This document shows, one piece after another, positions 6,586-14,604 of a stretch of DNA of 22,732 nt. The position numbers were made by a program, and so were the translations under genes. The number at the start of each line of letters is the position of its first letter. Within the stretch, counting starts at the first letter, position 1. The DNA is taken from positions 1-22,732 of the forward strand of contig RPRC01000128.1 in assembly GCA_003857395.1 (NCBI GenBank), read 5' to 3'. The notes below the pieces were generated by a model, which ran no database searches, had not been told where the DNA came from, and was given only the letters and a program-made list of their open reading frames with translations. The stretch is from Geobacter sp. GTDB lineage: Bacteria; Desulfobacterota; Desulfuromonadia; Geobacterales; Geobacteraceae.

Positions 6586-8370
6586 TTAGCGGAAGCTGCT
6601 GCTCCAGATGCCGCTGGAATACCAGACGGCCAGGGCCCGGTCAGGGCCAAAGACGACAACCTGAGGGTCAGTTCCGATTCGGTCCCCAGCAAGCAATACG
6701 ATGCTGGCCGAGACCCTCTGAGCCTGCTCCCAACTCCCCGCGGTGCCCTGTCTGTTGGACGACCATAGTTCAAAGGCGGTACCGTTCCTTTGGTACCAAA
6801 GAGCAACGGCATTGCCAGCGCCATCGATTCCGACCGAAGGTTTCACTGCGGGATCGGCTTCCAGCAGTTCCGCCCCACGCCATTGTCCCGACGTCGCATC
6901 CAGACCGTTGGCCGCCACCCGGTTCTGCTGCAGCGCCTCGTCAAACTGATGCCACGCCACCACGGCGTTACCCGTGGGGCCGACCGCCAACTGATGCAGG
7001 GACGAGGTGTCATCCGTGCCATCAATCTCAACGGCATTGCCCCAAACACCCGTGGCCGCATCATAGCGGATGGTCCAGATGTTGTTCCTCTGCCCCTGGC
7101 TAAAGTCCTGCAACATCCAGGCGACCACCGCATTGCCCCCGTCATCCATGCCGCTCACCGGCTCGAAGGAGGCGTAATCCCACACAGCTGCCGCAACCGG
7201 AAACGGGTCGATCATCTCGGGACTCGTCCAGCCGCTGGTGAAATCGTAGGTGGCGGCATGAATCCGATAGGTCATTGAGGTATTTACCGGGTCCTGAATC
7301 CACACCACAATCGCCTTGCCGGTGCCGTCCAGGACCACCTGCCCCTGCACCGCGTCGCCAATGCCTTCATTGACCGACTCCGCCGCGCGCCAGACGCCGC
7401 TGGCAAAGGTGGCCACCCACAGGTTGTATCTTGTTCCGTCCGTCTCTTCCCAGACGGCGATGGCCTCGCCGGCGTTATTGATCGCCACCTGCGGGCGTGC
7501 GGCCACGGGCGACGGCGCGGGGCCGAGCCGTTGCGCGGCGCTCCAGGTAGTGACTGCGGCATCATAGGTGCTCGCCCAGACGGCCATCCCGCCGGCTTCG
7601 AACTGAACCCACACCGCCGCCGCGTCGCCGGCGGCATTCACCGCCACCTGCGGCGCATCCACATCAAGCCCTTGAGCCTTGAGCGTCACCGGGTTTCCCC
7701 AGGTATCCGTGGCAACAGCATAATGCCGCGCCCAGATGCTGGAACCGGCGGTCTCGTCCTGGCGCCAGACCAGCACCGCATCCCCGGCGGCATTGCCGCC
7801 GACATCGAACATGAACCCCTGCGCGGCCACGTCCTGCGCCGTCTGCCAGGCCGCGACGATTACCAATCCGGCAGCGTCAATCGGGGTGCTATCACCGCTG
7901 GTCACCGCAAAAGTGCCGTTGGCGCCGGTCCAGATCCAGGTGCCGTCGGAGCCGTCGACCGAGCCGCTGATGGCGCCATATTCAAAGTTCTGCGATGCGG
8001 CGGCGGACACCCAGACCGTCACCCCCCAGACGTGGTCGCCAGCGATGGCGCCCGCCGGCTCATGACCGCCATCGTCCCAGGGACCGTCGTCATACAGCAT
8101 GGGGAAAGGGCCTCCCCAACTGGCATCCACCGACAGGATGCGACTGGCCGGATCGAAACTGAAACTCCCCTTCCAGGCCAGTCCGTCAGCGGTGTCGTAG
8201 GTCTGGTCGGCCGTGTCGTCAATGGTAAAGTTGATTGCCACGAAACCCGCCGGCGGCTGGAAGCCCGTCCCGGGAGTGGCGTCCGACGGAGCCGAGCTCG
8301 AATCGCTGCCGCAGCCAGCCAAAAGCAAGCCGCAGCAGAGACTAATTGTCCACAATGCACGTAACCACAT
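6586..8370 (-). CDS. Exported lipoprotein with repeated propeller-like units
   Basis: A 594-residue lipoprotein. MWLRALWTISLCCGLLLAGC is a classic lipoprotein signal with the modified Cys at 20, followed by a low-complexity GSDSSSAPSD linker. Residues of about 40-190 form an unrecognised domain (INFTIDDTADQTYDT, later WGVTVWVSAAAS). From about 200 to the end, units of 50-60 residues recur. Each has a core like GNAVVAWHQ or GDAAAVWVQ followed by WxxxYDAxxxxW, suggesting a beta-propeller of six to eight blades on the cell surface or in the periplasm. AGGAGG lies 6 bases before the chosen ATG. A second ATG at 8529, also with a strong AAAGGAGG site, would add 53 residues and bury the lipoprotein signal, so I prefer 8370. 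Function and ligand are unknown. Confidence 0.85.
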   Translation of the reverse strand: MWLRALWTISLCCGLLLAGCGSDSSSAPSDATPGTGFQPPAGFVAINFTIDDTADQTYDTADGLAWKGSFSFDPASRILSVDASWGGPFPMLYDDGPWDDGGHEPAGAIAGDHVWGVTVWVSAAASQNFEYGAISGSVDGSDGTWIWTGANGTFAVTSGDSTPIDAAGLVIVAAWQTAQDVAAQGFMFDVGGNAAGDAVLVWRQDETAGSSIWARHYAVATDTWGNPVTLKAQGLDVDAPQVAVNAAGDAAAVWVQFEAGGMAVWASTYDAAVTTWSAAQRLGPAPSPVAARPQVAINNAGEAIAVWEETDGTRYNLWVATFASGVWRAAESVNEGIGDAVQGQVVLDGTGKAIVVWIQDPVNTSMTYRIHAATYDFTSGWTSPEMIDPFPVAAAVWDYASFEPVSGMDDGGNAVVAWMLQDFSQGQRNNIWTIRYDAATGVWGNAVEIDGTDDTSSLHQLAVGPTGNAVVAWHQFDEALQQNRVAANGLDATSGQWRGAELLEADPAVKPSVGIDGAGNAVALWYQRNGTAFELWSSNRQGTAGSWEQAQRVSASIVLLAGDRIGTDPQVVVFGPDRALAVWYSSGIWSSSFR

Positions 8371-8584
8371 GATATTCCTCCTGGAGTATGTCGCGAGCCG
8401 TTGCACGGCCCCTATCGTCTTCCTGCATCCCTTTGTTCTCGCTTGTAGGCACCTGGAGAAGTTAGAGGAGCTGCTGCCGCAACCGCTCAAAGCAACATCA
8501 GCAAGCCTGAAACCAAAGACGTAAGCCATCCAATCCTCCTTTGTCTCAATCACCATTGATTCACTTGAACCGTCGGTCCGGTCT

Positions 8585-8695
8585 TCAACTCGTGGGTGCG
8601 ATGAGGGCATCGAGAGCAGTCTCTTCGACTTCCAGCCGCACCGTACCGCCCAGGTCCGGGTCACCAAACTGCCCGGTGTTCGGCTGTATCGACAC
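8585..8695 (-). CDS. Possible small ORF of 36 codons
   Basis: A GTG at 8695 preceded by GGGAGG at 7 bases opens a 36-residue reading frame. It begins VSIQPNTGQFGDPDLGG and ends ALDALIAPTS, with an acidic middle (LEVEETALD). It is the first translatable unit after the 20-bp palindrome and lies upstream of the lipoprotein gene. I do not recognise it. It could be a regulatory leader peptide, a peptide precursor or chance; the good ribosome site is the main support. Confidence 0.35.
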   Translation of the reverse strand: MSIQPNTGQFGDPDLGGTVRLEVEETALDALIAPTS

Positions 8696-8762
8696 TTCTG
8701 TGCCTCCCAAAATAATAAAGAGATTAATCACTGGGTAGATTAACAGGGGACGATAGCGGTGT

Positions 8763-8782
8763 AATCACCCATATGGGTGATT
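8763..8782. promoter_or_regulatory. Perfect 20-bp palindrome, candidate operator for the neighbouring LuxR-type regulator
   Basis: AATCACCCATATGGGTGATT is exactly self-complementary. It lies 46 bases beyond the hydrolase stop and about 70 bases upstream of the 8695 GTG. Its length and perfect dyad match the style of LuxR-family binding sites, and a LuxR-type HTH gene is the nearest regulator. The pairing of protein and site is inference. Confidence 0.55.
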
Positions 8783-8827
8783 CTGAGGAGGAAAACAGGA
8801 AAAAGCGGAGGAGCGGCGGCAGGCTGA

Positions 8828-9625
8828 TCAGTGAAGACGTTTCAGTACGGATTGGAGAACGCGATTGAAACTGGCCGGATCTTCCATCTGCAGGAAATGA
8901 CCGGCGCCGGGGATGATCGTCTCGGTGACGAAGGGCGCGTAGCGTTCCCGGGCGGAAGCAGGAATCAAGGCGCCGTTGATAGCGTGGATTGGGACCCGCA
9001 GTTCCTCGAAAGCGGCCGTCGGACTCCAGGAAAGCAGATCGCGCCAGACCGGGAGAGCCCAGGCCGGATCGGCGGCGGACATCTCGCGGACCAACCGTTC
9101 CCGGAGTTCGGGCGGTGTCGCGGCCGTGGCGGTCCCTGCCACCAGAGCGGCCATGGCGCTCGGGAAATCGGCTTCGAATGGGACGGCGATGGCATCCACG
9201 ATCTCGGGCGGCAACCCGCCGTAGTCGATAACGAAGGTATCCACCAGCACCACCCCGGCCACGCTGTCCCCCAAGAGGCGAGCCGCCTCCAGAGCCACGG
9301 CGCCGCCCATGGAATGCCCGATCAGAACCACCTTGTTCGCCGTCAGGGCTTTCGCACAGGCGACGATGTCGAGCGCGAAGGGAACCACCCCCCAACGGCT
9401 TCGCCCCCCACCCGCTGAATCGCCATGCCCGGGCAGATCAGGCGCCGCTACCTTATGGGACGTGCCGAAATGGAGCAGCTGCGGCAACCAGTACGATCGG
9501 CGGCAGGTCCAGCCGTGAACGAACAGCAGCAATGGTGCTCCCTCACCGCGACAATCGCAGGCCAGGGGAATATCATCATGGGAAAGCAGGGTACGCGAGT
9601 GGCACGGGTCGGAGGAAATGTTCAT
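8828..9625 (-). CDS. Alpha/beta-hydrolase-fold enzyme
   Basis: A 265-residue soluble protein with no signal peptide. LLLFVHGWT (about 33-40) provides the HG oxyanion segment. GHSMGG holds the nucleophile Ser105 and PGAGHFLQ the His243. The usual acid-loop aspartate is not evident: the expected G-x-x-D segment reads INGALIPAS. The acid may come from another strand, for example Asp129 in VLVDT. The ATG has an AGGAGC site 8 bases upstream and lies 12 bases after the luxR-type gene stop, so the two are probably co-transcribed. Candidate reactions are ester or lactone hydrolysis, but the substrate cannot be inferred. It could process or degrade a signal sensed by the neighbouring regulator (inference). 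Confidence 0.85.
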   Translation of the reverse strand: MNISSDPCHSRTLLSHDDIPLACDCRGEGAPLLLFVHGWTCRRSYWLPQLLHFGTSHKVAAPDLPGHGDSAGGGRSRWGVVPFALDIVACAKALTANKVVLIGHSMGGAVALEAARLLGDSVAGVVLVDTFVIDYGGLPPEIVDAIAVPFEADFPSAMAALVAGTATAATPPELRERLVREMSAADPAWALPVWRDLLSWSPTAAFEELRVPIHAINGALIPASARERYAPFVTETIIPGAGHFLQMEDPASFNRVLQSVLKRLH

Positions 9626-9637
9626 TGTTGATTGCTC

Positions 9638-10840
9638 CTAGCGCCGCCGGGCAGGACCGACAAGCAATCGTTTCATCAGGTCGGCCTGGCTCTTGGTGCC
9701 GGTTTTGGCGAAGATCGCCTTGAGATGGGATCGCACGGTATGCAGGCTGATAAAACAGCGCTTTGCCACTTCCGCTGGATCCGCAGTGGCAAGCATCGCC
9801 ATTGCAACACGTATTTCCGCCTCGGACAGAGAGTAAAGCCTGCGCAAACACTCAGGGTCGATGGCAATCCCCGCTTCGGAATCGTACACGTACACGACGA
9901 CATATCCTGCCGGCTTGGCGGTCAGAGCCGGGATATCCGGATGGATCGGTCTCACCAGCAGGTACAGCCCGGCACCATTTGACCGGGGAACCTCCAGACT
10001 GCCGCCGGTGGAATGGAAAGCGCGGGAATCGGCGGCCACGAGACAATCCTGCAACAATCGCTGTAGATGCTGGTTGCAGACTTCATCAGAAACCCCGATC
10101 TGCCCGTTGTGGAAAGTCAGGGGCGTTTCCACGCCCAGCAGTTCCTCCGCGCCGGGATTGCAATGGATTACACGCAGCGAGTAATCGAGCAGAAAATAGG
10201 GCAGGGTTTCGCCTTCGGCCGCCAGTGCGACAACTTCGGCACGGGCACAGCGATCCGAGACCTGGCCGGACAGCTGAAAGGCATGCTGCAGAAGAGGCAC
10301 GACATGATTGATAAAGGCCGTTTCCTGCTCGGTGTAGTGCCCCTGTTCTCCTGTGCGCTGTACCAGCAACTGTACCGTCCGGCCGGAGTCCTGAAAGATG
10401 GTGCCGCAAACACCGTGGTGAATATCCTGAGGGCCGGCCCAGTCATTGTAGAATTCGCTGCGCAGGAAATCAGACTGGCGGCAACTGAAGTGGAGATAGG
10501 TCGAGTAGAGCCGGCCCGGAGGTTTTTGCTGTAACTCCGGACGCCAGGGGCAGGCATTGACATAATACTCGGTGTATTGCTGATGATAGTTGTCGTCGAG
10601 ATTTTCTTTGAGACTTGAGACGACGCGCGTGGCAGCGGCGTCCATCACCAGCAGGCGGGCCGAACGCGAGTTGGTACTGGCGATCAATTCGCGTAGAACA
10701 GCGGACCACGCGTCAGGATCGGTGACGGTCGAATAAATATTCTCAATCAAGCGCCCATGCGGTTGTGTCGAATAATTTTTCTGGACTGCATTGCTTCCAA
10801 TACTCACGGGATTCAAAAAGTACTCAGGCGCGACAGGCAT
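9638..10840 (-). CDS. LuxR-type HTH transcriptional regulator with PAS-like sensory region
   Basis: About 400 residues from the ATG at 10840. The last 65 residues carry a GerE/LuxR helix-turn-helix: LSEAEIRVAMAML, then DPAEVAKRCFISLHTVRSHL and KTGTKSQADLM. A PAS-like segment (LPYFLLDYSLRVIHCNPGAEELLG) begins near residue 208. The N-terminal 200 residues look like a separate sensory or GAF-like region. The frame is open a further 67 codons to 11041, but that part is AT-rich, hydrophobic and unlike the rest. GGAG sits 6 bases before 10840, which decides the start; 10870 is a less likely alternative. Without a receiver or AHL-binding signature it is an orphan LuxR. It is transcribed with the hydrolase gene and may act on the palindrome at 8763-8782. 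Confidence 0.85.
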   Translation of the reverse strand: MPVAPEYFLNPVSIGSNAVQKNYSTQPHGRLIENIYSTVTDPDAWSAVLRELIASTNSRSARLLVMDAAATRVVSSLKENLDDNYHQQYTEYYVNACPWRPELQQKPPGRLYSTYLHFSCRQSDFLRSEFYNDWAGPQDIHHGVCGTIFQDSGRTVQLLVQRTGEQGHYTEQETAFINHVVPLLQHAFQLSGQVSDRCARAEVVALAAEGETLPYFLLDYSLRVIHCNPGAEELLGVETPLTFHNGQIGVSDEVCNQHLQRLLQDCLVAADSRAFHSTGGSLEVPRSNGAGLYLLVRPIHPDIPALTAKPAGYVVVYVYDSEAGIAIDPECLRRLYSLSEAEIRVAMAMLATADPAEVAKRCFISLHTVRSHLKAIFAKTGTKSQADLMKRLLVGPARRR

Positions 10841-11083
10841 CTTTGCTCCGGGGGGCAAGCCGAAAGACATCGGCAGCTCAACTGGATCTTTTTCATTGAG
10901 AAAGCAACGGGTGAATTTTAGCGATGACAGGACATGAAAACAAGAAAAATATTTTGCCGGCAATGTAAAAAATACATCAATTCCGAATGGCACCAGTTTA
11001 CGTGTCATTCGCAGGAAAATGACCTGAAAATAGTAAGACAAGAAAAATCCGGGAAGTGTTCTATGAATTATTTGGGTACATGC

Positions 11084-11665
11084 TCAGTAGTCGATTCCCG
11101 GCTGGGGCTCGATCCCTTTGCGGTAGGCGTGCTTGATTTCGTTTATTTCACTGACCGTATCGGCAAGCTCGATTATCTCGGGGTGGGCGTCGCGGCCGGT
11201 GAGAATGAGGTGCAGGAGCGGCGGCTTGTTGCGCAGGATATCCAGGACCTGCCCCAGGTCCACCAGCTTCAGTTTCAGGGCGTTGTTGATCTCGTCGAGG
11301 ATGATGATGTCATGGCAGCCGGAGGCGATTTTCTCGTTGACCAGGTCTACGGCGTCCTGGGCGTTGGCCCGGTGATCCTCCCATGGGTAGGGGTTGCCCT
11401 GGATGCCGCAGAAACCCTTGCCGGTAGCATGCAGTTCGATGGCACAATCGATCTTCTTGATGCCGTCCCATTCCCCGGCATAGAGGTCGCCCTTCATGAA
11501 CTGGATGATGCATACCCGGAGACCGTGGCCGCAGGCGCGAAGTGCCATTCCCAGCGCGGAAGTGGTTTTGCCCTTGCCGTTGCCGGTGATGACTACGATC
11601 AATCCCCTGCGTTCCTTCGGTTCGAAGTGGTCGATTTTGTCGGGCAGTGTGCCTCGCTTGCTCAT
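11084..11665 (-). CDS. cobO: Cob(I)alamin adenosyltransferase, CobO/BtuR family
   Basis: A 193-residue cytoplasmic enzyme that transfers the adenosyl group of ATP to cob(I)alamin or cobinamide in adenosylcobalamin synthesis and salvage. The P-loop GNGKGKTT is at 28-35. The family segments RACGHGLRVCIIQFMKG and DIIILDEINNAL are present, and the C-terminus HAYRKGIEPQPGIDY fits the family, as does the length. AGAGG lies 9 bases before the ATG. It is separated from the upstream deaminase-fold gene by about 295 bases containing a strong hairpin, so it probably has its own promoter. I found no cobalamin riboswitch in the leader. Its position beside BtuFCD-like importers supports corrinoid salvage. 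Confidence 0.95.
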   Translation of the reverse strand: MSKRGTLPDKIDHFEPKERRGLIVVITGNGKGKTTSALGMALRACGHGLRVCIIQFMKGDLYAGEWDGIKKIDCAIELHATGKGFCGIQGNPYPWEDHRANAQDAVDLVNEKIASGCHDIIILDEINNALKLKLVDLGQVLDILRNKPPLLHLILTGRDAHPEIIELADTVSEINEIKHAYRKGIEPQPGIDY

Positions 11666-11900
11666 GTGTTTAATCCTCTATATATCCAACTTTTCAGAAC
11701 TGGCGACCAATGGCAGCTTTCTGATATTATTGCCAAGCCCACCCCATACTGCCGCCGTTGAAGGCAACGCAGTTTTTGTTGCACTAATTTTTGCATGTAA
11801 ACTCTTGTTGTCAACAGAAATCCTGGACAGCTTTTCAGTACTTTCATTAGCGGGATAATGAAGGTGTGAGGTCTTCACCGATGGGAAATAGAAGCAGGAT

Positions 11901-11927
11901 CAAGGGCGGGTTTTAAACCCGCCCTTG
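11901..11927. terminator. 13-bp GC-rich stem-loop, likely end of the minus-strand importer operon
   Basis: CAAGGGCGGGTTT, a central T and the exact reverse complement form a 27-base near-perfect palindrome. It begins 33 bases after the minus-strand deaminase stop and separates that gene from cobO. The surroundings are not U-rich on the minus strand, so termination efficiency is uncertain. Confidence 0.6.
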
Positions 11928-11959
11928 TTTGAAGGCTTATGGCTGAGATGCCGATCTCT

Positions 11960-12670
11960 TTAATTGTGCGTGTGACCCTGCATGAACATGGGTCGGAACA
12001 GGTCCCGGGCAATTTCTTGCAGTTCCGGCGAACAGCGTGCCGGGGCGATGATCATCCCCCGGGCCATGGCCTTCCAGGATGGCGGCAGATCCTGGAATCT
12101 CCTGGCCATGCCGCCGTTGATATCGGGTGCGGCATAGTAGACCTCTTTTACACCGGCGTTGATGATGCGGCCGAGGCACATGGGGCAGGGCTCAACCGAG
12201 GTGTAGAGAACCAGACCCTCCATGTTGCGGGGGTTGCGGTAGGTCGGGTCCTTGGGATCCCGTGATCTGGTTTTCCGCACCCGCTCCTCGTAGCGGTTCA
12301 GCAGGTCCATCTCCGCGTGCAGGTCGCTGCGAAAGTAGGGTTCATACTGGCGGTTATGCCCCTGCTCGACGATCTCGCCGGTCGCTTTCTGCACCAGGCA
12401 GGCGCCGATTCCACCATTCCGTTGCCGTCCTCCCAGCAGCCCTTCCCGAACCGTAATCAGCACGAAGGCGTCGTCTGGATAGCGCGGATCAGGAACGTAC
12501 CTGGTGATCCGCTTCTCGATGAGTCCCAGATCGAAGGATGCTGCTGCCGGCTCGCGGTTGTGGGCCGGTGCATGTTCGCAGCCGGCAAGTGCCGAGAGAA
12601 ACAGCAGGAGCAGAAAGCTCCCGAAACGCTGCGCGCGGCCGGCAGATCTGGGTGTTATTTCGCAACGCAT
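11960..12670 (-). CDS. Lipoprotein with a cytidine-deaminase-fold (CMP/dCMP-type zinc deaminase) domain
   Basis: A 236-residue protein. Residues 1-31 form a lipoprotein signal: basic start, hydrophobic FLLLLFLSALAG, modified Cys31. The zinc deaminase signature follows, HAE at 118-120 and PCPMC at 161-165 within TSVEPCPMCLGRI, as in TadA/GuaD/dCMP deaminases. The metal ligands (His118, Cys162, Cys165) and catalytic Glu120 are all present. AAGGAG lies 8 bases before the ATG. Nucleoside and base deaminases are normally cytoplasmic, so membrane anchoring outside the cytoplasm is unusual. The gene follows the exported tetrapyrrole-methylase fusion by 49 bases and is probably in its operon. The substrate is unknown; a pterin, guanine-type or nucleotide-loop part of a cofactor is possible (inference). 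Confidence 0.85.
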   Translation of the reverse strand: MRCEITPRSAGRAQRFGSFLLLLFLSALAGCEHAPAHNREPAAASFDLGLIEKRITRYVPDPRYPDDAFVLITVREGLLGGRQRNGGIGACLVQKATGEIVEQGHNRQYEPYFRSDLHAEMDLLNRYEERVRKTRSRDPKDPTYRNPRNMEGLVLYTSVEPCPMCLGRIINAGVKEVYYAAPDINGGMARRFQDLPPSWKAMARGMIIAPARCSPELQEIARDLFRPMFMQGHTHN

Positions 12671-12719
12671 TGATCATTCTCCTTTTTCTGTTTCAAAAAG
12701 CGGACGGACACATTCTTTG

Positions 12720-14519
12720 TTATTTTCCAGACAGGCAGGATCCCAGGTAAATCATGCCGGCCTGCTTTTCGTTATTTGCTTCCACAACCCTGCGGAGTTC
12801 TCCAAGGGTAGTTCTGACGAGGCGCGCTTCCTTCGCAGAGCCTGCCTTATAGGCTATGGCAACCGGTGAGTCTGGCGGATAGTACTTTTTCAGCAGCGGC
12901 TCCAGAATACCTATGTCTGAGAGACCCATGAAAATGGCCAGGGTGTCCCCGCTTTCCGCAATCGCTTTCAGCAGGCCTTCATTGGCCGCGAGGCTGTAGG
13001 GCGCGCTGATAATTGCCGAACCCTTGTTGCAGAGCAGATTGTCCTGTTTGCCCTTATCAAAGGCGCTGATGCCCGAGAATACCTTCTGGTTTGCAAACAG
13101 GGCATTGGCGGCATTGTACGCGCTGATCCCGGTTACCACCTCGAAGCGGCCTGCTACCTCCGGCTCGATCCAGTGCTGCCAGCCGCCATAGACTGTCGGG
13201 TCTCCTTGGTCGAGCAGGGCGATACTCTTGCCGGCGGCCAGGGCGTCGCGGATTTTTTTCATGTCGGCGGCGCGCTGCGCTTCCAGCTTCTTTTTCAGCT
13301 CTGCCGGGGAAAGCTGGGGATGTATTTTGCGGAACCGCGGTTCGAAATTACTCATCGGATCGAAGAGGAGCGGTTTGCCTGCCAGGTAGCGGGCAAACTT
13401 TTCCATGGTTTCCTTCGAGGCGATAAAGGCATCAGCCTTGCCCATGGCGGAAATCGCTTCCAGGGTTATCAGGTTCGGGTCGGCACAACCGGTACTGATG
13501 ACATAGACCTTGGGCTCTTCCTTCAGGGAAAGTATTTCGATCGTGTCGATGGTTTTGAGCATCCGGTCGGCGGCCAGGTCATCCGGTGGCACGAGGGTGA
13601 AGGTCTTTTCTCCGGGAGAAGAACCCTTCTCCTCGGTAACTACCAGTCGTTCCCCGAGCGGGTCCAGGAACACCTCGCCGAAGGAAAAAGCTGCGCGGTA
13701 GCCGTCTTTCGAGGTGAGCAGCAGGACCCGGTCCAGTTCCTTGAGACCGTCGCCTTTTTGCAGCATATCGCGTAAAGGCGCCCCGCTGTAGTGCCTGACT
13801 CCGTGGAAGCCCCGGCCGTCGCCGAATTCCTTGAATGTCACTGGTATCGAAGATAATCCTGACAGGGAAGAAACCTCAATACTTTTACCCGTGATATCCG
13901 TGATGGTGAAGCTGCCCGTGCTGCTTGCTTCAGGGTTTTTTTTCGCACTGTCCGCCTTGATGTCAATCACTTCGATGCTGACGATGTCCTCCAGGCAGCG
14001 ATCCGCATAGAAATCGTTCGACAGAATCAGTTTCGGATAGGATATCTCCCTCTTGAGCACGTCGAGCACCGGCTGATAAAGGCTTGTCGGGTGGCACTTC
14101 ACGCAGCTGTCCTGGTGATGGGGGATCACCGGGGTGGCGGCATAGGCGATTACCACATTCGACGGATTCTTGTAGAACACCTCTCCCCAAGAGAGAACGG
14201 TTCTCTTCCCCTCCCGGTTCCGAACCACGATCGCCAGATCCGTGGACTTTCCGAAGCCAGGGCCGTCCTTTGCTACTGCTGCAAGCTCCAGCAGGTCCCG
14301 TAGCGGCACACCCCGAAACATAAAGACGCCCTTGAAGTGTTTGTCCCGAGTCAGGTCGTTGAGCCTGACCGTTACACTGTCGAAACGTGCCAGGTCATCA
14401 TTGCCGAGGTTGAGTGGCTGCCGGACCGCGCCGCCGATGGTAAGTGCCGGAGAAGAGGCGGGTGCTGCAATTAGAGTGATAAGAAATACGGTGAATACAA
14501 TTCCGAGACGGCTTTTCAT
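12720..14519 (-). CDS. Exported fusion: two SUOX-like domains, a CxxCH heme motif and a tetrapyrrole-methylase domain
   Basis: A 599-residue protein. Residues 1-25 form a signal peptide (KSR, hydrophobic core, APASSPA). Two related domains of about 100 residues, near 45-135 and 205-330, resemble the molybdopterin-binding fold of sulfite-oxidase-like proteins (FRGVPLRDLLELA; YSGAPLRDML with TSKDGYRAAFSF). CVKCH at 139-143 is a c-type heme attachment motif. Residues of about 336-599 are a tetrapyrrole-methylase-type domain: VYVISTGCADPNLIT where the family has GxGPGDP, GDPTVYG (439-445) and VTGISAYNAA. The SAM-loop glycines are partly lost while GDPxxYG is kept. AAGGAG lies 9 bases before the chosen ATG; an in-frame ATG at 14555 is less likely. 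SAM is not available outside the cytoplasm, so this may be a tetrapyrrole- or metal-binding protein rather than a methylase (inference). It lies 85 bases after the ATPase gene. Confidence 0.8.
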   Translation of the reverse strand: MKSRLGIVFTVFLITLIAAPASSPALTIGGAVRQPLNLGNDDLARFDSVTVRLNDLTRDKHFKGVFMFRGVPLRDLLELAAVAKDGPGFGKSTDLAIVVRNREGKRTVLSWGEVFYKNPSNVVIAYAATPVIPHHQDSCVKCHPTSLYQPVLDVLKREISYPKLILSNDFYADRCLEDIVSIEVIDIKADSAKKNPEASSTGSFTITDITGKSIEVSSLSGLSSIPVTFKEFGDGRGFHGVRHYSGAPLRDMLQKGDGLKELDRVLLLTSKDGYRAAFSFGEVFLDPLGERLVVTEEKGSSPGEKTFTLVPPDDLAADRMLKTIDTIEILSLKEEPKVYVISTGCADPNLITLEAISAMGKADAFIASKETMEKFARYLAGKPLLFDPMSNFEPRFRKIHPQLSPAELKKKLEAQRAADMKKIRDALAAGKSIALLDQGDPTVYGGWQHWIEPEVAGRFEVVTGISAYNAANALFANQKVFSGISAFDKGKQDNLLCNKGSAIISAPYSLAANEGLLKAIAESGDTLAIFMGLSDIGILEPLLKKYYPPDSPVAIAYKAGSAKEARLVRTTLGELRRVVEANNEKQAGMIYLGSCLSGK

Positions 14520-14604
14520 AGCGAGAATCTCCTTGTAGCGAAAGACAGGTGGCACCTGGCTGAAATAGCAAAAAATGTAATCTATTGTATTCCTCGAGCA
14601 ACTT

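Larger units (their letters stand above)
8371..8827. other. Non-coding or small-ORF interval upstream of the lipoprotein gene
   Basis: No established gene. The interval holds a possible 36-codon ORF at 8585-8695, an alternative ATG for the lipoprotein at 8529, and the 20-bp palindrome at 8763-8782. An AT-rich stretch at 8708-8750 would suit a minus-strand promoter. The in-frame 53 codons from 8529 contain four cysteines and no recognisable motif. Confidence 0.6.

Noticed and set aside
10841..11041. N-terminal extension of the LuxR-type regulator to 11041
   Set aside because: The extra residues are AT-rich and hydrophobic, and the ATG at 10840 has a proper GGAG site.
11666..11900. Cobalamin riboswitch upstream of cobO
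   Set aside because: No convincing B12-box or conserved core could be found by eye on the minus strand.
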